Below, in pieces: positions 15,388-23,960 of a DNA stretch of 64,000 nucleotides (positions are counted from its first letter, which is position 1; each line of letters opens with the position of its first letter). Origin of the DNA: Paenibacillus albicereus. GTDB lineage: Bacteria; Bacillota; Bacilli; Paenibacillales; Paenibacillaceae. The notes beneath the pieces were generated by a model. That model saw only the letters and a program-made list of their open reading frames with translations, ran no database searches and was not told the DNA's origin. Position numbers and translations under genes: made by a program. The DNA lies in the NCBI RefSeq assembly GCF_012676905.1, contig NZ_CP051428.1:4709001-4773000 (forward strand), written 5' to 3'.

Positions 15388-17190
15388 TCACTCCTTGACG
15401 GTGGAAGTAACGCTGTGCGATCGGACCGAGCGCGGCAGGAGATAGCCCGCCCTGCGCGCGGCCCGGTTCATGAGGCGGATCTGACGGACGGCTCGCTTCT
15501 GCGCAGCGCTCGGCGAAGCTCCCGCGAACCAGACGAAGCCTTGCGGGTCGGCGGCCGATCTGCCGGCTCGTCCCGCCGATTGGACGAGCGACGCCTCGTC
15601 GAAGACGCCGGCATCGGCATCGAGAATGAACACGTCGCTGCCAGGAACCGTCACGCCCCGTTCGAGAATCGTCGTCGTGACGAGCATCCGCAGCTCCTTG
15701 GCGCGAAAACGGATGACCTTGTCCGCTCGTTCCGGGTCCTGCGAATGCGTCGCCTCTACCTTTCCTCGGCCCGGGAACAGCTGCCGCAGAAGCCGAGCGA
15801 CCGGCTCCGCGGCGCGGATGGAGGGGACGAAGACGAACAGCTGGGCGTTGCGGTCCAGGGAGCGCGTCAGCGCCCGCCGCAGCGATGGCGGCATGCGGCC
15901 GGCGGCCGCCATGGCAAGAGCGGAAGGCGTACGCAGCAGGCGCGGCACCGGCAACGGGTGGCGATGGTAGCGCGCCGGAACCTTGGCATGCGGCAGCAGG
16001 CCTCGCCGCGCGAGCCGCTGCAGCGACGGGGGCGGCGTAGCCGTCAGCAGCACGGTCCGCGAGCCCGGAGCGCCGCTGCGGGCCGCCGCCTCGTGCAGAA
16101 TCGCGTCGCCGGCAAACGGGAAGGCGTCCAGCTCGTCGAGCACGATCAAGTCGAATGAGCCGCGAAAGCGCAGCAGCTGATGCGTCGTAGCGAGCGTGAG
16201 CCGCCCGTCCTCTCCTCGTCGGGGACTGCCCCCGTACAGCGCGACGGGCGGCGTGTCGGGAAAGGCGCGGCGCAGCCGAGGCTCGAGCTCCAGCACGACA
16301 TCCCGGCGCGGCGTCGCGACGAGCGCCCTGCCGCCGCGGCGCAGCACGGACTCGAGCAGCGGAAAGATCATCTCGGTCTTGCCCGCGCCGGTCACCGCCC
16401 AGAGCAGGAAGGAAGGTGGCGGCGCAGCCGGCTGCGGGCGGCGACGAGGACGGAACGGACCGACGAAGGCGGCGGCGCGGCGCAAAAGGAGCGCCGGCTG
16501 CCGAATCGAGACGGAGCGCGCGGGCGGAGCAGAGACCGAGCGCGCGGCGGAAAGCAAGAGCAAGCGGACGAGCTGCCCCAGCGCCGAGCCGGAGCGCGTG
16601 CGAAGCGCCAAGCCCATGCGGGCGAGGGCGGCCAGCCGCGAGAGCGCGCCGTGCGGACGAGGCGGAAGCTGCGCCCGCTCGAGAAAGGCGAGCGCCGAGG
16701 CGGCCGCGGCGCTCTGCGCGGGGCTGAGCCCCCAACGGCGCAGGCGCTCCGCCGCCGGGGGCAGCTGCTCGGGCGGGGCAAGCCCTGCGCCGCCCGGCCC
16801 GGCCCGTGCCGGCAGGCCGAGCACGAGCAGCCCGCACTCGCGGCTGCGGCCCAGCGCCAGGCAGGCCTGGCAGCTCGCGCAGCGGCCGCTCCCGCACGCG
16901 CCGCAGGGCGTGCGCAGCAGCTGCGCCTCGCCGCTGCCGCAGCGCTGGCAGCGGCCTGCGGCGACGGCGCCGCCAAGGCGCAGCCGGCCGAGCAGCGCCG
17001 CCAGCTGCAGCGCGGCGTCGCCCCCGCCGGCGCCTGCGGCGGCCAGGCGCGCCTGCGCCTCGCCGCGCAGCAGGGCGCGGCCGCGCAGGGCGCCTGCCGC
17101 GGCGCACGCAGCGCGCGCAAGCGCCGCGGCTGCGCCGCCGCTCCCGTGACGGGGCATCGCCGCCGTCACGGCCGGCTCCCGGACGGCCAT
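15388..17190 (-). CDS. comFA: Competence DNA helicase ComFA
   Basis: 600 residues at most. The helicase core is clear: Walker A AVTGAGKTEM, LVATPRRDVVLELEPRL, Walker B variant IVLDELDAF, TVLLTATPPPSL (motif III), ITTTILERGVTV-like VTTTILERGVTVPGSD and QSAGRAGRS (motif VI). An N-terminal Cys cluster (CQRCG...CGACGSGRCASCQAC) is the ComFA zinc finger. It drives single-stranded DNA uptake. The first ~230 residues are unusually Ala/Arg/Gly-rich. The ATG at 17190 has no good ribosome site and overlaps the preceding ORF by 25 bases; another ATG at 17157 stands 9 bases after that ORF's stop. The true N-terminus is unresolved. Confidence 0.9.
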   Translation of the reverse strand: MAVREPAVTAAMPRHGSGGAAAALARAACAAAGALRGRALLRGEAQARLAAAGAGGGDAALQLAALLGRLRLGGAVAAGRCQRCGSGEAQLLRTPCGACGSGRCASCQACLALGRSRECGLLVLGLPARAGPGGAGLAPPEQLPPAAERLRRWGLSPAQSAAAASALAFLERAQLPPRPHGALSRLAALARMGLALRTRSGSALGQLVRLLLLSAARSVSAPPARSVSIRQPALLLRRAAAFVGPFRPRRRPQPAAPPPSFLLWAVTGAGKTEMIFPLLESVLRRGGRALVATPRRDVVLELEPRLRRAFPDTPPVALYGGSPRRGEDGRLTLATTHQLLRFRGSFDLIVLDELDAFPFAGDAILHEAAARSGAPGSRTVLLTATPPPSLQRLARRGLLPHAKVPARYHRHPLPVPRLLRTPSALAMAAAGRMPPSLRRALTRSLDRNAQLFVFVPSIRAAEPVARLLRQLFPGRGKVEATHSQDPERADKVIRFRAKELRMLVTTTILERGVTVPGSDVFILDADAGVFDEASLVQSAGRAGRSAADPQGFVWFAGASPSAAQKRAVRQIRLMNRAARRAGYLLPRSVRSHSVTSTVKE

Positions 17191-17570
17191 TCCGGCCCGT
17201 CCGGGGCGAGCGCCGCGCGCGCCAGGCGGCGCAGCGCCTCCGCCGCCTCCGGCAGGCGCAGCGGCGCGGCGCCTCCCGGCGCGGCAGCCCGGCTTGCGCG
17301 CAGCCGCCGCGCCCCGCCCTGAGCTCCCGCCGGCACCGGCCCCTGCCGGTTCCAGCTCGCCGCAGCCTCATAGGCCGCCCCCAGCGGCAGGGGCACGCCG
17401 CATGCGAGCATCGCCTCCGCAGGCACGGGAGGCGATGCTCCCGCTTCCCTTGCGGCCTCCGCCGCCCATTCGGCGTCCAGCCGCCACCGCAGGTCGACCT
17501 CGGCGTCCAGCGTCACGGCGGCCCGCCAGCCCTTTTCCGCATCCAAATATAGATATAGCGTCGCCTTCAA
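17166..17570 (-). CDS. Unknown ORF upstream of comFA, possibly its detached N-terminus
   Basis: The start is a TTG at 17570 with an excellent AAGGAGG seven bases before it. The 134-residue product begins KATLYLYLDAEKGWRAAVTL, resembling an ordered beta-rich fold, and then becomes Ala/Arg-rich. It ends 25 bases inside comFA in another frame. No family is recognised. Either it is a separate small competence-operon gene translated ahead of comFA, or it is the front of a longer ComFA parted from the helicase by a frameshift. The strong ribosome site supports real translation. Confidence 0.6.
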   Translation of the reverse strand: MKATLYLYLDAEKGWRAAVTLDAEVDLRWRLDAEWAAEAAREAGASPPVPAEAMLACGVPLPLGAAYEAAASWNRQGPVPAGAQGGARRLRASRAAAPGGAAPLRLPEAAEALRRLARAALAPDGPEWPSGSRP

Positions 17571-17621
17571 TTCGCCCCTCCTTCTCCACGGACCGCTCGA
17601 AGCGGCCGGCCCCGGACAACG

Positions 17622-17667
17622 AAAAAAAAAGCACACCCTCAGACGGTTTCCCGCCGAGGGTGTGCTT
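17622..17667 (-). terminator. Intrinsic terminator downstream of the repeat-protein gene
   Basis: On the minus strand AAGCACACCCTC...GAGGGTGTGCTT, a 12-bp stem, then nine Ts. It separates the 292-residue repeat-protein gene from the comF operon. Confidence 0.92.
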
Positions 17668-17751
17668 CACCCGCGCCTTCCATATGGATCCAGTATACCT
17701 GTCGGGGCCGGCTGCCGCAAGCCTGGCTTTCTCGCTGCGCCATTCCCCGCT

Positions 17752-18630
17752 TCAAAAGGGCAGCTTGCTCCAATCCTCGACGTTTTTCATGTCGATAAGG
17801 ATCGGCTGGTCGCGCTCGCTGACGATGCCCCAAGCCCGCAGCGACCAAAGGATCTGCTCGCGGCCGCTGCGCGGATTCGAATCTTCCTTGCAGCCCCGCG
17901 CCGGCGCCCCTGGGCTGGCAGCAGCGTGGGAGCCAGGCTCCTCGTCCTGTTCCGGATTCGGCCAGCCGATATCCGCTGCTCCCCCCTCTTCCGATCCGCG
18001 CTCGCTGCCGGGCCGCCCCTTCTGTCCGGGCTCCAGCTCGGGCTCATGCTCCCGCTCGACCTCCGGCTCCTCGGCGGGCAGCTGCCCGCCGAAAGCCTCC
18101 TCCGTCCCCCGTCCTTGCCCCTTGCATTTTCCTTGCGCCTCCGCCGCTTCCCGTCCTTGCCCCTGGCAATCTCCTTGCGTCTCCGCCGCTTCCCGTCCTT
18201 GCCCCTGGCAATCTCCTTGCGCCTCCGCCTCTTCCCGTCCTTGCCCCTGGCAATCTCCTTGCGCCTCCGCCTCTTCCCGTCCCGCTCCGGCATGCGGAGC
18301 CGCTGCCGTCCGCCTCTCCTCGTCCTCATCGCGCATGCGGCTCATCTCCGGCCCGACCCACAGGATGGCTCCCTTCCAGCGCCGCACGATCTCGCCCGTG
18401 CCGTCCTGCGAGCCTTGATCCCACACCGTAATCCTCACCGGGATGCCGGACTTCCGAGCATGCGCCTCCAACGAGCGGAGGCAATGCTCGATCACCGGTT
18501 CGTCGTCCCGGGTAAGCAGGATGAAGTGGCTTTCGGAAGGCGTCCGCCCGGCGGCCTTTCTCCGGGCCAGGTGGACCGCCGCGGCGGCTGCTCCGTAACA
18601 GGCGATGACGCCGATCAAGATTTCGTACAT
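17752..18630 (-). CDS. Membrane-anchored unknown protein with 14-residue tandem repeat
   Basis: 292 residues. An N-terminal membrane helix (ILIGVIACYGAAAAAVHLA) is followed by a short GT-A/nucleotide-sugar-like segment (SHFILLTRDDEPVIEHCLRS, VRITVWDQGSQDGTGEIVRR) that lacks the rest of a glycosyltransferase. Then come four copies of a Gly-Arg-Glu...Cys-Gln-Gly-Gln repeat of 14 residues, a Glu/Gly/Pro-rich linker and an ordered C-terminus (QILWSLRAWGIVSERDQPIL). Bacillus has yviA in this spot; this is not a DegV protein. Function unknown. The ordered head and tail look like one domain interrupted by a low-complexity insert. Confidence 0.75.
   Translation of the reverse strand: MYEILIGVIACYGAAAAAVHLARRKAAGRTPSESHFILLTRDDEPVIEHCLRSLEAHARKSGIPVRITVWDQGSQDGTGEIVRRWKGAILWVGPEMSRMRDEDEERRTAAAPHAGAGREEAEAQGDCQGQGREEAEAQGDCQGQGREAAETQGDCQGQGREAAEAQGKCKGQGRGTEEAFGGQLPAEEPEVEREHEPELEPGQKGRPGSERGSEEGGAADIGWPNPEQDEEPGSHAAASPGAPARGCKEDSNPRSGREQILWSLRAWGIVSERDQPILIDMKNVEDWSKLPF
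18108..18275. repeat. 42-bp tandem repeat, four full units, in-frame
   Basis: Units begin at 18108, 18150, 18192 and 18234, each starting CCCGTCCTTGCCCC on the plus strand; a fifth breaks down just after 18276. Period 42 keeps the frame and encodes a 14-residue repeat in the gene at 17752-18630. The middle units are nearly identical, which suggests recent expansion. Confidence 0.95.
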
Positions 18631-18660
18631 CCCGTCTCCTCCTCTGCCGTCCGGCGCGGA

Positions 18661-18720
18661 GGCGCCGGAGGGTCCGCCCTCGCGCGGTCCGCGCTCCGGC
18701 GCCTGATACGGTACCGTATG
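18661..18720. repeat. Stem-loop plus 14-bp palindrome upstream of the repeat-protein gene
   Basis: An 11-bp inverted repeat, AGGCGCCGGAG (18661-18671) with CTCCGGCGCCT (18695-18705), is followed two bases later by a perfect palindrome ATACGGTACCGTAT (18707-18720). They lie 31-90 bases before the start of the 292-residue gene. The palindrome has the form of a dimeric operator; no matching regulator is identified. Confidence 0.6.
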
Positions 18721-18799
18721 CCGAAAGCCCCCTGGGCGTTACGGCGGGACGGCGCGCCATGCCGTTTACGACGAAGCGAACGCGGTTCCTTGCGGACGC

Positions 18800-18833
18800 A
18801 AAAAAGAGCCGTCGGGATCGCTCCCTCGGCTCT
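18800..18833 (-). terminator. degS-degU terminator
   Basis: On the minus strand AGAGCCG...CGGCTCT with inner GGGA/TCCC pairing, then TTTTTTGC. Located about 110 bases after the degU stop. Confidence 0.88.
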
Positions 18834-18941
18834 GCCTTTCCCAAGCTATGTAGCTCCGCGCGTGCTCGTTGGACGCCTGAATCGGTGCGGACCGGTCCTC
18901 GGCTGACCGGCCGGCTCCGGCCCGAGCCGCCTCGCCTCGCG

Positions 18942-19670
18942 CTAGAGCGTGACCCAGCCGTACTTGATGGAGTTGATGACGGCCTGCGTGCGGTCGTCGA
19001 CTTCCATCTTTTGCAGGATGCTGGAGACATGGTTCTTGACGGTCTTCTCGCTGATGAACAGGAATTCCCCGATCATCTTGTTGCTCTTGCCCTCTGCCAT
19101 GAGGCGAAGCACCTCGGCCTCGCGGCGGGTGAGCGGGTTGTTCTCGCCGGCGACGAACTTCACGCCGGTCTCGCGTCCAGCCGCAGCGCCGCTGCCGGCG
19201 CCCATCTCGTCCAGATAGGTCATGCGGCGAAGCTGGTTGATGAGCTTGCCCGTCACCTTCGGGTGGATGTAGGCATGGCCCTGCACGACGGAGCGGATCG
19301 CATTGATGAGCGACTCCGCCTCCATGTCCTTGAGCAGATAGCCCGTCGCGCCCTTGCGGAGCGTCTCGAACACGTAGCTCTCGTCGTCATGGAGCGAGAG
19401 GATGATGACCTTGATGTGCGGAAACAAGTCCCGGAGCCGCTCCGTGGCGACGACGCCGTTCTCGATCGGCATGTTGATGTCCATGAGGACGACTTCCGGC
19501 TGTTGCTGGTTGCAGAACTCCAGAACCTGAATTCCGTCGCTGCATTCCCCGATCACTTCCAGGTCGTCCTCCATGTTGAGAATCCGCTTGAGGCCTTCCC
19601 GGAAAAGCTGGTGATCGTCGGCAATCAGCAGCTTGATCTTGCGCTTGCCTCCTGCTGCGTTCAGGTCCAT
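18942..19670 (-). CDS. degU: Two-component response regulator DegU
   Basis: 242 residues. Receiver domain with the acidic pair DDH at 18-20, phospho-acceptor D64 in VVLMDINMP and conserved LSLHDD / [10 protein letters not shown]. The C-terminal LuxR-type helix-turn-helix ([39 protein letters not shown]) binds DNA. In Bacillus DegU controls secreted enzymes, competence (comK), motility and biofilm genes; the neighbouring comF and flagellar blocks fit that role. A linker of ~15 Gly/Ala-rich residues ([10 protein letters not shown]) between domains looks slightly expanded. AAAGGAG precedes the ATG; the gene follows degS by 8 bases. Confidence 0.96.
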   Translation of the reverse strand: MDLNAAGGKRKIKLLIADDHQLFREGLKRILNMEDDLEVIGECSDGIQVLEFCNQQQPEVVLMDINMPIENGVVATERLRDLFPHIKVIILSLHDDESYVFETLRKGATGYLLKDMEAESLINAIRSVVQGHAYIHPKVTGKLINQLRRMTYLDEMGAGSGAAAGRETGVKFVAGENNPLTRREAEVLRLMAEGKSNKMIGEFLFISEKTVKNHVSSILQKMEVDDRTQAVINSIKYGWVTL

Positions 19671-19678
19671 ATGCGTTG

Positions 19679-20845
19679 CTACTCCTTTCGCTGATCCACG
19701 CCTGTCGGGATATGGATCGTGATCTTGGTGCCTTGGCCGCTGGACGATTCGAGCTCCAGCCTGCCCTCCAGCAGCTCGACGCGCTCGCGCATCCCCATCA
19801 GGCCAAAATGGGCGTTGATCTTGGCTCTCGACTGGATGAGCTCGGCGTCGAAGCCGATCCCGTTATCCTGGACGGCGATCTTCACCATCTGCGACTGATA
19901 GGTCAGCTCCAGCGAGACATAGCTGGCGCTGGCATGCTTCATCGCATTCGTGAACGCCTCTTGAACCAGACGGTAGATGCCCGCTTCCATGGCCGAAGGA
20001 AGGCGGATTTCCCGCCCGATCGTCTCGAACACCGTATGAATTCGTGTTTTTTCCTCAAAATCCTGCACATACTTACGCAAAGTGGGAACAAGTCCTAAAT
20101 CATCTAGCGCCATCGGTCGCAAATTGAATATAATTTTACGAATTTCTTCCAATCCTGACCTGACCTGCGCCTTTAAGTCTACTAATTCGTGCTGCACCAT
20201 CTGAAATTCCTGCTTTACCAGCATTCTTTCTGCAATTTCTGTCCGCAGGACGAGATTGGCCAGCGACTGCGCCGGGCCGTCATGAATCTCCCGGGCGATG
20301 CGCTTGCGCTCCTCTTCCTGAGCCAGAATGATTTTGAGGCCGATCAGCTGGCGGTTCTTGGCCGATTCCAGAATGCGAGTCACCTGGGTCAAATCTCCGG
20401 CCAGGTATTCCAGCACGACATTGATCTGGGAATGGATCGTCTCGGCCCGCTCGACCGAGCTCTCGACATTCTTCACCCGCTTCTGCAGGTCGTCGCGGCG
20501 CGCCTTCAGGTAGGTCTCCTTCTCGCGGTACACCATCAGGTCAAGCTGCAGCTGCGTCGCCCGCTCGTAGGCGTTCTTGATGTCTTCTTCTTTATAGCGC
20601 ACGAAATCGCGGCTCACTTCGGTCAGCCGGATGCGGGCAAGGCGATACTCCATCTCCAGCTTGTCGACCTTGTCGATCGTCTGGACCGTATCCTGAAGCA
20701 CCTGGTTCAGCTCCTGCTCGAGCGTCAGCATTTCCTTGCGCGCGGATTCGCAGATTTCATAGATTTGGTATTTGCTGTCCTCCATGACCTGAATCGCGTT
20801 CTTGATTACCCGGTCGATGTCCACAATGCGATTGTCCACTTTCAT
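19679..20845 (-). CDS. degS: Sensor histidine kinase DegS
   Basis: 388 residues from the ATG at 20845, which has AAAGG about 8 bases upstream; the frame extends to 20965 but that stretch contains the terminator of the preceding gene. No membrane segment: a long N-terminal coiled-coil (residues 20-160) precedes the HisKA_3 motif EERKRIAREIHDGPAQSLAN with phospho-acceptor H188, and an ATPase domain (QEAFTNAMKHA N-box, DNGIGFD G1, GLMGMRERVELLEG). This is the cytoplasmic DegS arrangement. It phosphorylates DegU. Confidence 0.96.
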   Translation of the reverse strand: MKVDNRIVDIDRVIKNAIQVMEDSKYQIYEICESARKEMLTLEQELNQVLQDTVQTIDKVDKLEMEYRLARIRLTEVSRDFVRYKEEDIKNAYERATQLQLDLMVYREKETYLKARRDDLQKRVKNVESSVERAETIHSQINVVLEYLAGDLTQVTRILESAKNRQLIGLKIILAQEEERKRIAREIHDGPAQSLANLVLRTEIAERMLVKQEFQMVQHELVDLKAQVRSGLEEIRKIIFNLRPMALDDLGLVPTLRKYVQDFEEKTRIHTVFETIGREIRLPSAMEAGIYRLVQEAFTNAMKHASASYVSLELTYQSQMVKIAVQDNGIGFDAELIQSRAKINAHFGLMGMRERVELLEGRLELESSSGQGTKITIHIPTGVDQRKE

Positions 20846-20886
20846 CACAGCTGCCTTTCTGTAGCTGGATAATCCTGCGATTGCGG

Positions 20887-20923
20887 CAAAAACGGCGCTG
20901 CCGTCCCTAAGGACGGCAGCGCC
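20887..20923 (-). terminator. Terminator of the phosphodiester glycosidase gene
   Basis: On the minus strand a 13-bp perfect stem GGCGCTGCCGTCC/GGACGGCAGCGCC with a 4-base loop, followed by GTTTTTGC. Confidence 0.9.
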
Positions 20924-20977
20924 TCGCGTCGACAGGTCACTCTCTATGATACCATACGCTTCCATGGAGGAGGTCTA

Positions 20978-23749
20978 TCATTCGACGGTAATCCGCTTAG
21001 TCGCTCCGTCCCATTTTACGGCTAGTCCCATCTGCTCAGAGACGACGCGGATCGGGACCAAAGTCCTTCCCCCGCGCTCGATCGGGGCGGCTGGAGCGGC
21101 TGCGCGCACGCCGTTCGCCACCAGCTCCTTGCTGCCGATGACCAGCTCGAGCAGCTTGGCGCCTCGGAGCACCGACACCCGCTTGGAAGCCGCGTCATAA
21201 TCGACGGCGCTGCCGAGCGAGCTCGCGACGAAGCGCAGAGGCAAGTACGTCACGCCGTTCTGGATGTACGGAGCGGAGTCGAGCGCAGTCGTCTTGCCGT
21301 CCACCATCGCCGTCTTGCTGCCGGCCTTCATCTCGATTTTCGCTTTGACCGGCTCCGGCACCGACGCCGGAGCGTCGACCGAGACGTTGTCGAACGCGAT
21401 CGTGCCTGCAGCCGTGCGTTCGTCCGCCCCGTCCTTCAGGCTGGCGACATAAAGGCGCGTCAGCTTGACCGGATACTGGACCGCCTTGCCGGACTCGGAC
21501 AGCGGCGCCTTGATCGTGCGCCAGCCGGTCCAGTCGACCGCTTTGGACAGCGTCAGCAGATGCTTGGCGCCTGCGGCGTCCGTCAGCTCCGCCCGGGCCC
21601 AGTTCAGGCTGGCGTCGCCATGCACGTCCACGGAGATCGAGGCCGGCTGGCCGTCGATCGGAACGCCGGCGCCGAACGAGGCGTAGGCCGCCCGCGTGTC
21701 GGTCGAGCCGTTCGTGAAGTCGTAGCTCAAGCTGAGCGCGCCGCTGCCGTTGTCGGCGGCCAGGCCGCTCGCCAGCTGGGCGCCGCCCGTCACGCCGGCG
21801 GTGGAGGTGAAGGAGAAAGCCGGCTGGAGCTTGTCGAAGTCGGCCAGCTGCTTGCTGCCGCTTCCCTTGGCGAGCGTCAGCAGCGCGGAGAAGCCGTCGT
21901 AGCGGGCGATGGCGTAGCCGACCTGCGCGCCTTCGGAGACGCTCTGGACCGTCAGCTTGTCGCCGCTGCGGGCCGCCGTGAAGCCGCGGAACTCCCATTT
22001 GACCGCCTCGGCGGGCAGCGTGTAGGTTCCGCCATCCTTCAGCGTCGCCGTCACCGGCACGGCCAGCTGCGTGCCGGCCTCGAGCGCGCCTTGGACCGTG
22101 CCGATCTTGAGCGACTGGATCGCGTCCGCGCCGACGACGACGACGGGCAGCTTGTCCGTCGCCGCGCCCGACTTGACCGTAACCGAGCCGCTGCCCGTCT
22201 TGGAAGCGGTGAAGGTGTTGCCGTTCCAATCGCCCGCGATGCCCTGGGCGCTCCAGCTCGCGCCGAGCCCGGCCGGATCGAGCGGGTTGTAATGCTGATC
22301 GTATGCCTTGAGCTCGTAAGCGGCGGATTGACCGAGGAACAGCACGCCCGAGCCGCTCGCCTTGATGCCCTTGATCGCGCCCTGCGGCGCGGACGTGAAC
22401 ACGCCGAGTCCGTTGGAAACCTGGCGCATCGTCGTGCCGTATTCCGTCGGATGGCCGAGCTGCAGGCCGAACTCGCCGAGCGGACGAGCGACCATCGTCG
22501 TCGAGCCGCCGCCGTCGAAGTTGACCGCCTTGCTGACGCCGAGCTCGACGAGCACCGATTGCAGCTCCGCGAGCGTCAAGCCGGAGCTGCTGCCGTTGTC
22601 CTCGGCCGTCACCAGATACACGGTGCGGCCGTCCGCGGAATAGCCGCCTGCCGTCCGCGACCGCGCGGACGAGCCGCTGATCGACGAGACGCTGCGGGAA
22701 AACGCCGCGGCCTTGCCGTTCTCCACGAGGATCGTATGTCCGCCGACCATCGTCTCGAAGCTGGACGGATCGACCGTCTGCTGCGTCGTCAGCGACTGCA
22801 GGCGGTAATCGGCGCTCGCCGGCTGGCCGACCTGCAGATGCTCCCGCACGTAGGCGGCCGCTGTTCCGTGCGCGCGCAGGATGAAGCCGTCCGCCGGAGG
22901 CGTCATCGGCAGCGCCGTGCCCTCCGAAATTTGCGTCACGACGCCGCCTTGCACGAGCACCTCGGTCGGGGTGGCGTAGCTCGCTCCCGCCGGCCGGCTC
23001 GGCTCCGTCCAGGCGCTCGTATACAGGTAGAGAGCATTGGCATGCGAGTAGCCTTTGGTCGGAAACTCCGTGCTGTACGAAGACTGGTTCATGCCGCTGA
23101 GAGCGAACGTCGAGCCGTCCCCGGCCGTCACGCTGCCCTGGAAGCTGTAGCGGTCGATGACCGCCTTGCGGTCCTTGGTGACGCCGAACATGTACATGCC
23201 GGTCAGCTGCATCGGGCTGACGAGCAGCGAGCCGCTGCTGATCTGCGCGCCCATCGGCGCTCCGTCGGAGGAGGCGGTCTGGAAATAGTCCGCGTTGATG
23301 CCGGCGACCGCGCCGGCGTTCTTGGCCATGTTCAGCACGCTGCTGCGGCCGGTGACGACGCCTTTCTGCCCGTTGACGGCGTTCAGGCTCACATAAGGAT
23401 CGTTGAGGTCGATTTTGATGACATGGATATTGGACTGGACGGAAGCGCCGCTGCGCGTGCCTTTCCAGAGGTAGTCGATGCGCTGCGCGCCGGAAGTAAT
23501 CATCTCCTGGCTGACGACGGTCAGCTTGGCGCTCGCGGCAGCGGCCTGGCCGACGGGGGACAGGAAGCTCATCGCTCCGGGCAGCTGGGGCGCGAGCGCG
23601 GCGAGCGGCTGGATGACGAGCGCGGCGCCGAGCGTGCTCACGAGCACGCGGCGCACGAAGACGCCTCGCGCCGGCTTGCGCGGGGAAGACGGGACGGCGT
23701 GGACTTGGACTTCGTTGCGGCGACGGTTGGTGCGGCTTGCCTGTTTCAT
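20978..23749 (-). CDS. Exported phosphodiester glycosidase with copper-amine-oxidase-like stalk domain
   Basis: 923 residues. A long Arg-rich N-terminus and hydrophobic segment (VLVSTLGAALVIQPLAALA) act as signal peptide with cleavage near QAAAAS. Residues ~100-450 are the NAGPA/phosphodiester glycosidase domain (AGINADYFQT, GAQISSGSLLVSP, AVNFDGGGSTTMV). The middle is Ig-like beta domains. The C-terminal ~120 residues are the stalk domain found in many Paenibacillus exported proteins (GVTYLPLRFVASSLGS, GGRTLVPIRVVSEQMG). Relatives act on GlcNAc-phosphate diesters; a role in wall or extracellular polysaccharide turnover is inferred. An AGGAGAG site precedes the ATG. Single gene with its own terminator. 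Confidence 0.88.
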   Translation of the reverse strand: MKQASRTNRRRNEVQVHAVPSSPRKPARGVFVRRVLVSTLGAALVIQPLAALAPQLPGAMSFLSPVGQAAAASAKLTVVSQEMITSGAQRIDYLWKGTRSGASVQSNIHVIKIDLNDPYVSLNAVNGQKGVVTGRSSVLNMAKNAGAVAGINADYFQTASSDGAPMGAQISSGSLLVSPMQLTGMYMFGVTKDRKAVIDRYSFQGSVTAGDGSTFALSGMNQSSYSTEFPTKGYSHANALYLYTSAWTEPSRPAGASYATPTEVLVQGGVVTQISEGTALPMTPPADGFILRAHGTAAAYVREHLQVGQPASADYRLQSLTTQQTVDPSSFETMVGGHTILVENGKAAAFSRSVSSISGSSARSRTAGGYSADGRTVYLVTAEDNGSSSGLTLAELQSVLVELGVSKAVNFDGGGSTTMVARPLGEFGLQLGHPTEYGTTMRQVSNGLGVFTSAPQGAIKGIKASGSGVLFLGQSAAYELKAYDQHYNPLDPAGLGASWSAQGIAGDWNGNTFTASKTGSGSVTVKSGAATDKLPVVVVGADAIQSLKIGTVQGALEAGTQLAVPVTATLKDGGTYTLPAEAVKWEFRGFTAARSGDKLTVQSVSEGAQVGYAIARYDGFSALLTLAKGSGSKQLADFDKLQPAFSFTSTAGVTGGAQLASGLAADNGSGALSLSYDFTNGSTDTRAAYASFGAGVPIDGQPASISVDVHGDASLNWARAELTDAAGAKHLLTLSKAVDWTGWRTIKAPLSESGKAVQYPVKLTRLYVASLKDGADERTAAGTIAFDNVSVDAPASVPEPVKAKIEMKAGSKTAMVDGKTTALDSAPYIQNGVTYLPLRFVASSLGSAVDYDAASKRVSVLRGAKLLELVIGSKELVANGVRAAAPAAPIERGGRTLVPIRVVSEQMGLAVKWDGATKRITVE

Positions 23750-23890
23750 ATGAGATGCAACTCTCCTATCTGTTTGCCTTCATTCAGTTCGTCTAGCACA
23801 TGAATGAATAGACTTCCAGAATAGAGAAAAGTTGCGAGGTGATAGATTAGTCTTTTCAGCTCGATCGGCATGAACGACTTTTTCTATGAA

Positions 23891-23933
23891 AATAGCAAAA
23901 GCGACCGCTCGGGCCAAGGCCGGGAACGGTCGC
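23891..23933 (-). terminator. Terminator after the ECF41 sigma factor gene
   Basis: On the minus strand GCGACCG...CGGTCGC with an internal GGCC pairing, then TTTTGC. Rest of the 211-base gap to the glycosidase start shows no gene. Confidence 0.7.
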
Positions 23934-23960
23934 GCAGTCGGCAAGCGGGCAAAAATGCGG

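Noticed and set aside
14363-17371. 1002-residue open frame spanning comFC and most of comFA in another frame
   Set aside because: Only its C-terminal 339 residues, from the ATG at 15382 with its own ribosome site, look like a protein (ComFC). The rest is an Arg/Ala/Gly-rich shadow of comFA caused by high GC.
18108-18275. CRISPR-like repeat array
   Set aside because: Units are directly tandem with no unique spacers, keep the reading frame and lie inside a gene; no cas genes are near.
17752-18630. Complete glycosyltransferase from the DQGSQDGTGEIV motif
   Set aside because: Only a short GT-A-like segment is present and it is followed by low-complexity repeats; the DxD and acceptor regions are missing, so it is listed as unknown.
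21560-23803. 747-residue plus-strand open frame
   Set aside because: Antisense to the phosphodiester glycosidase; Arg/Ala/Gly-rich without motifs.
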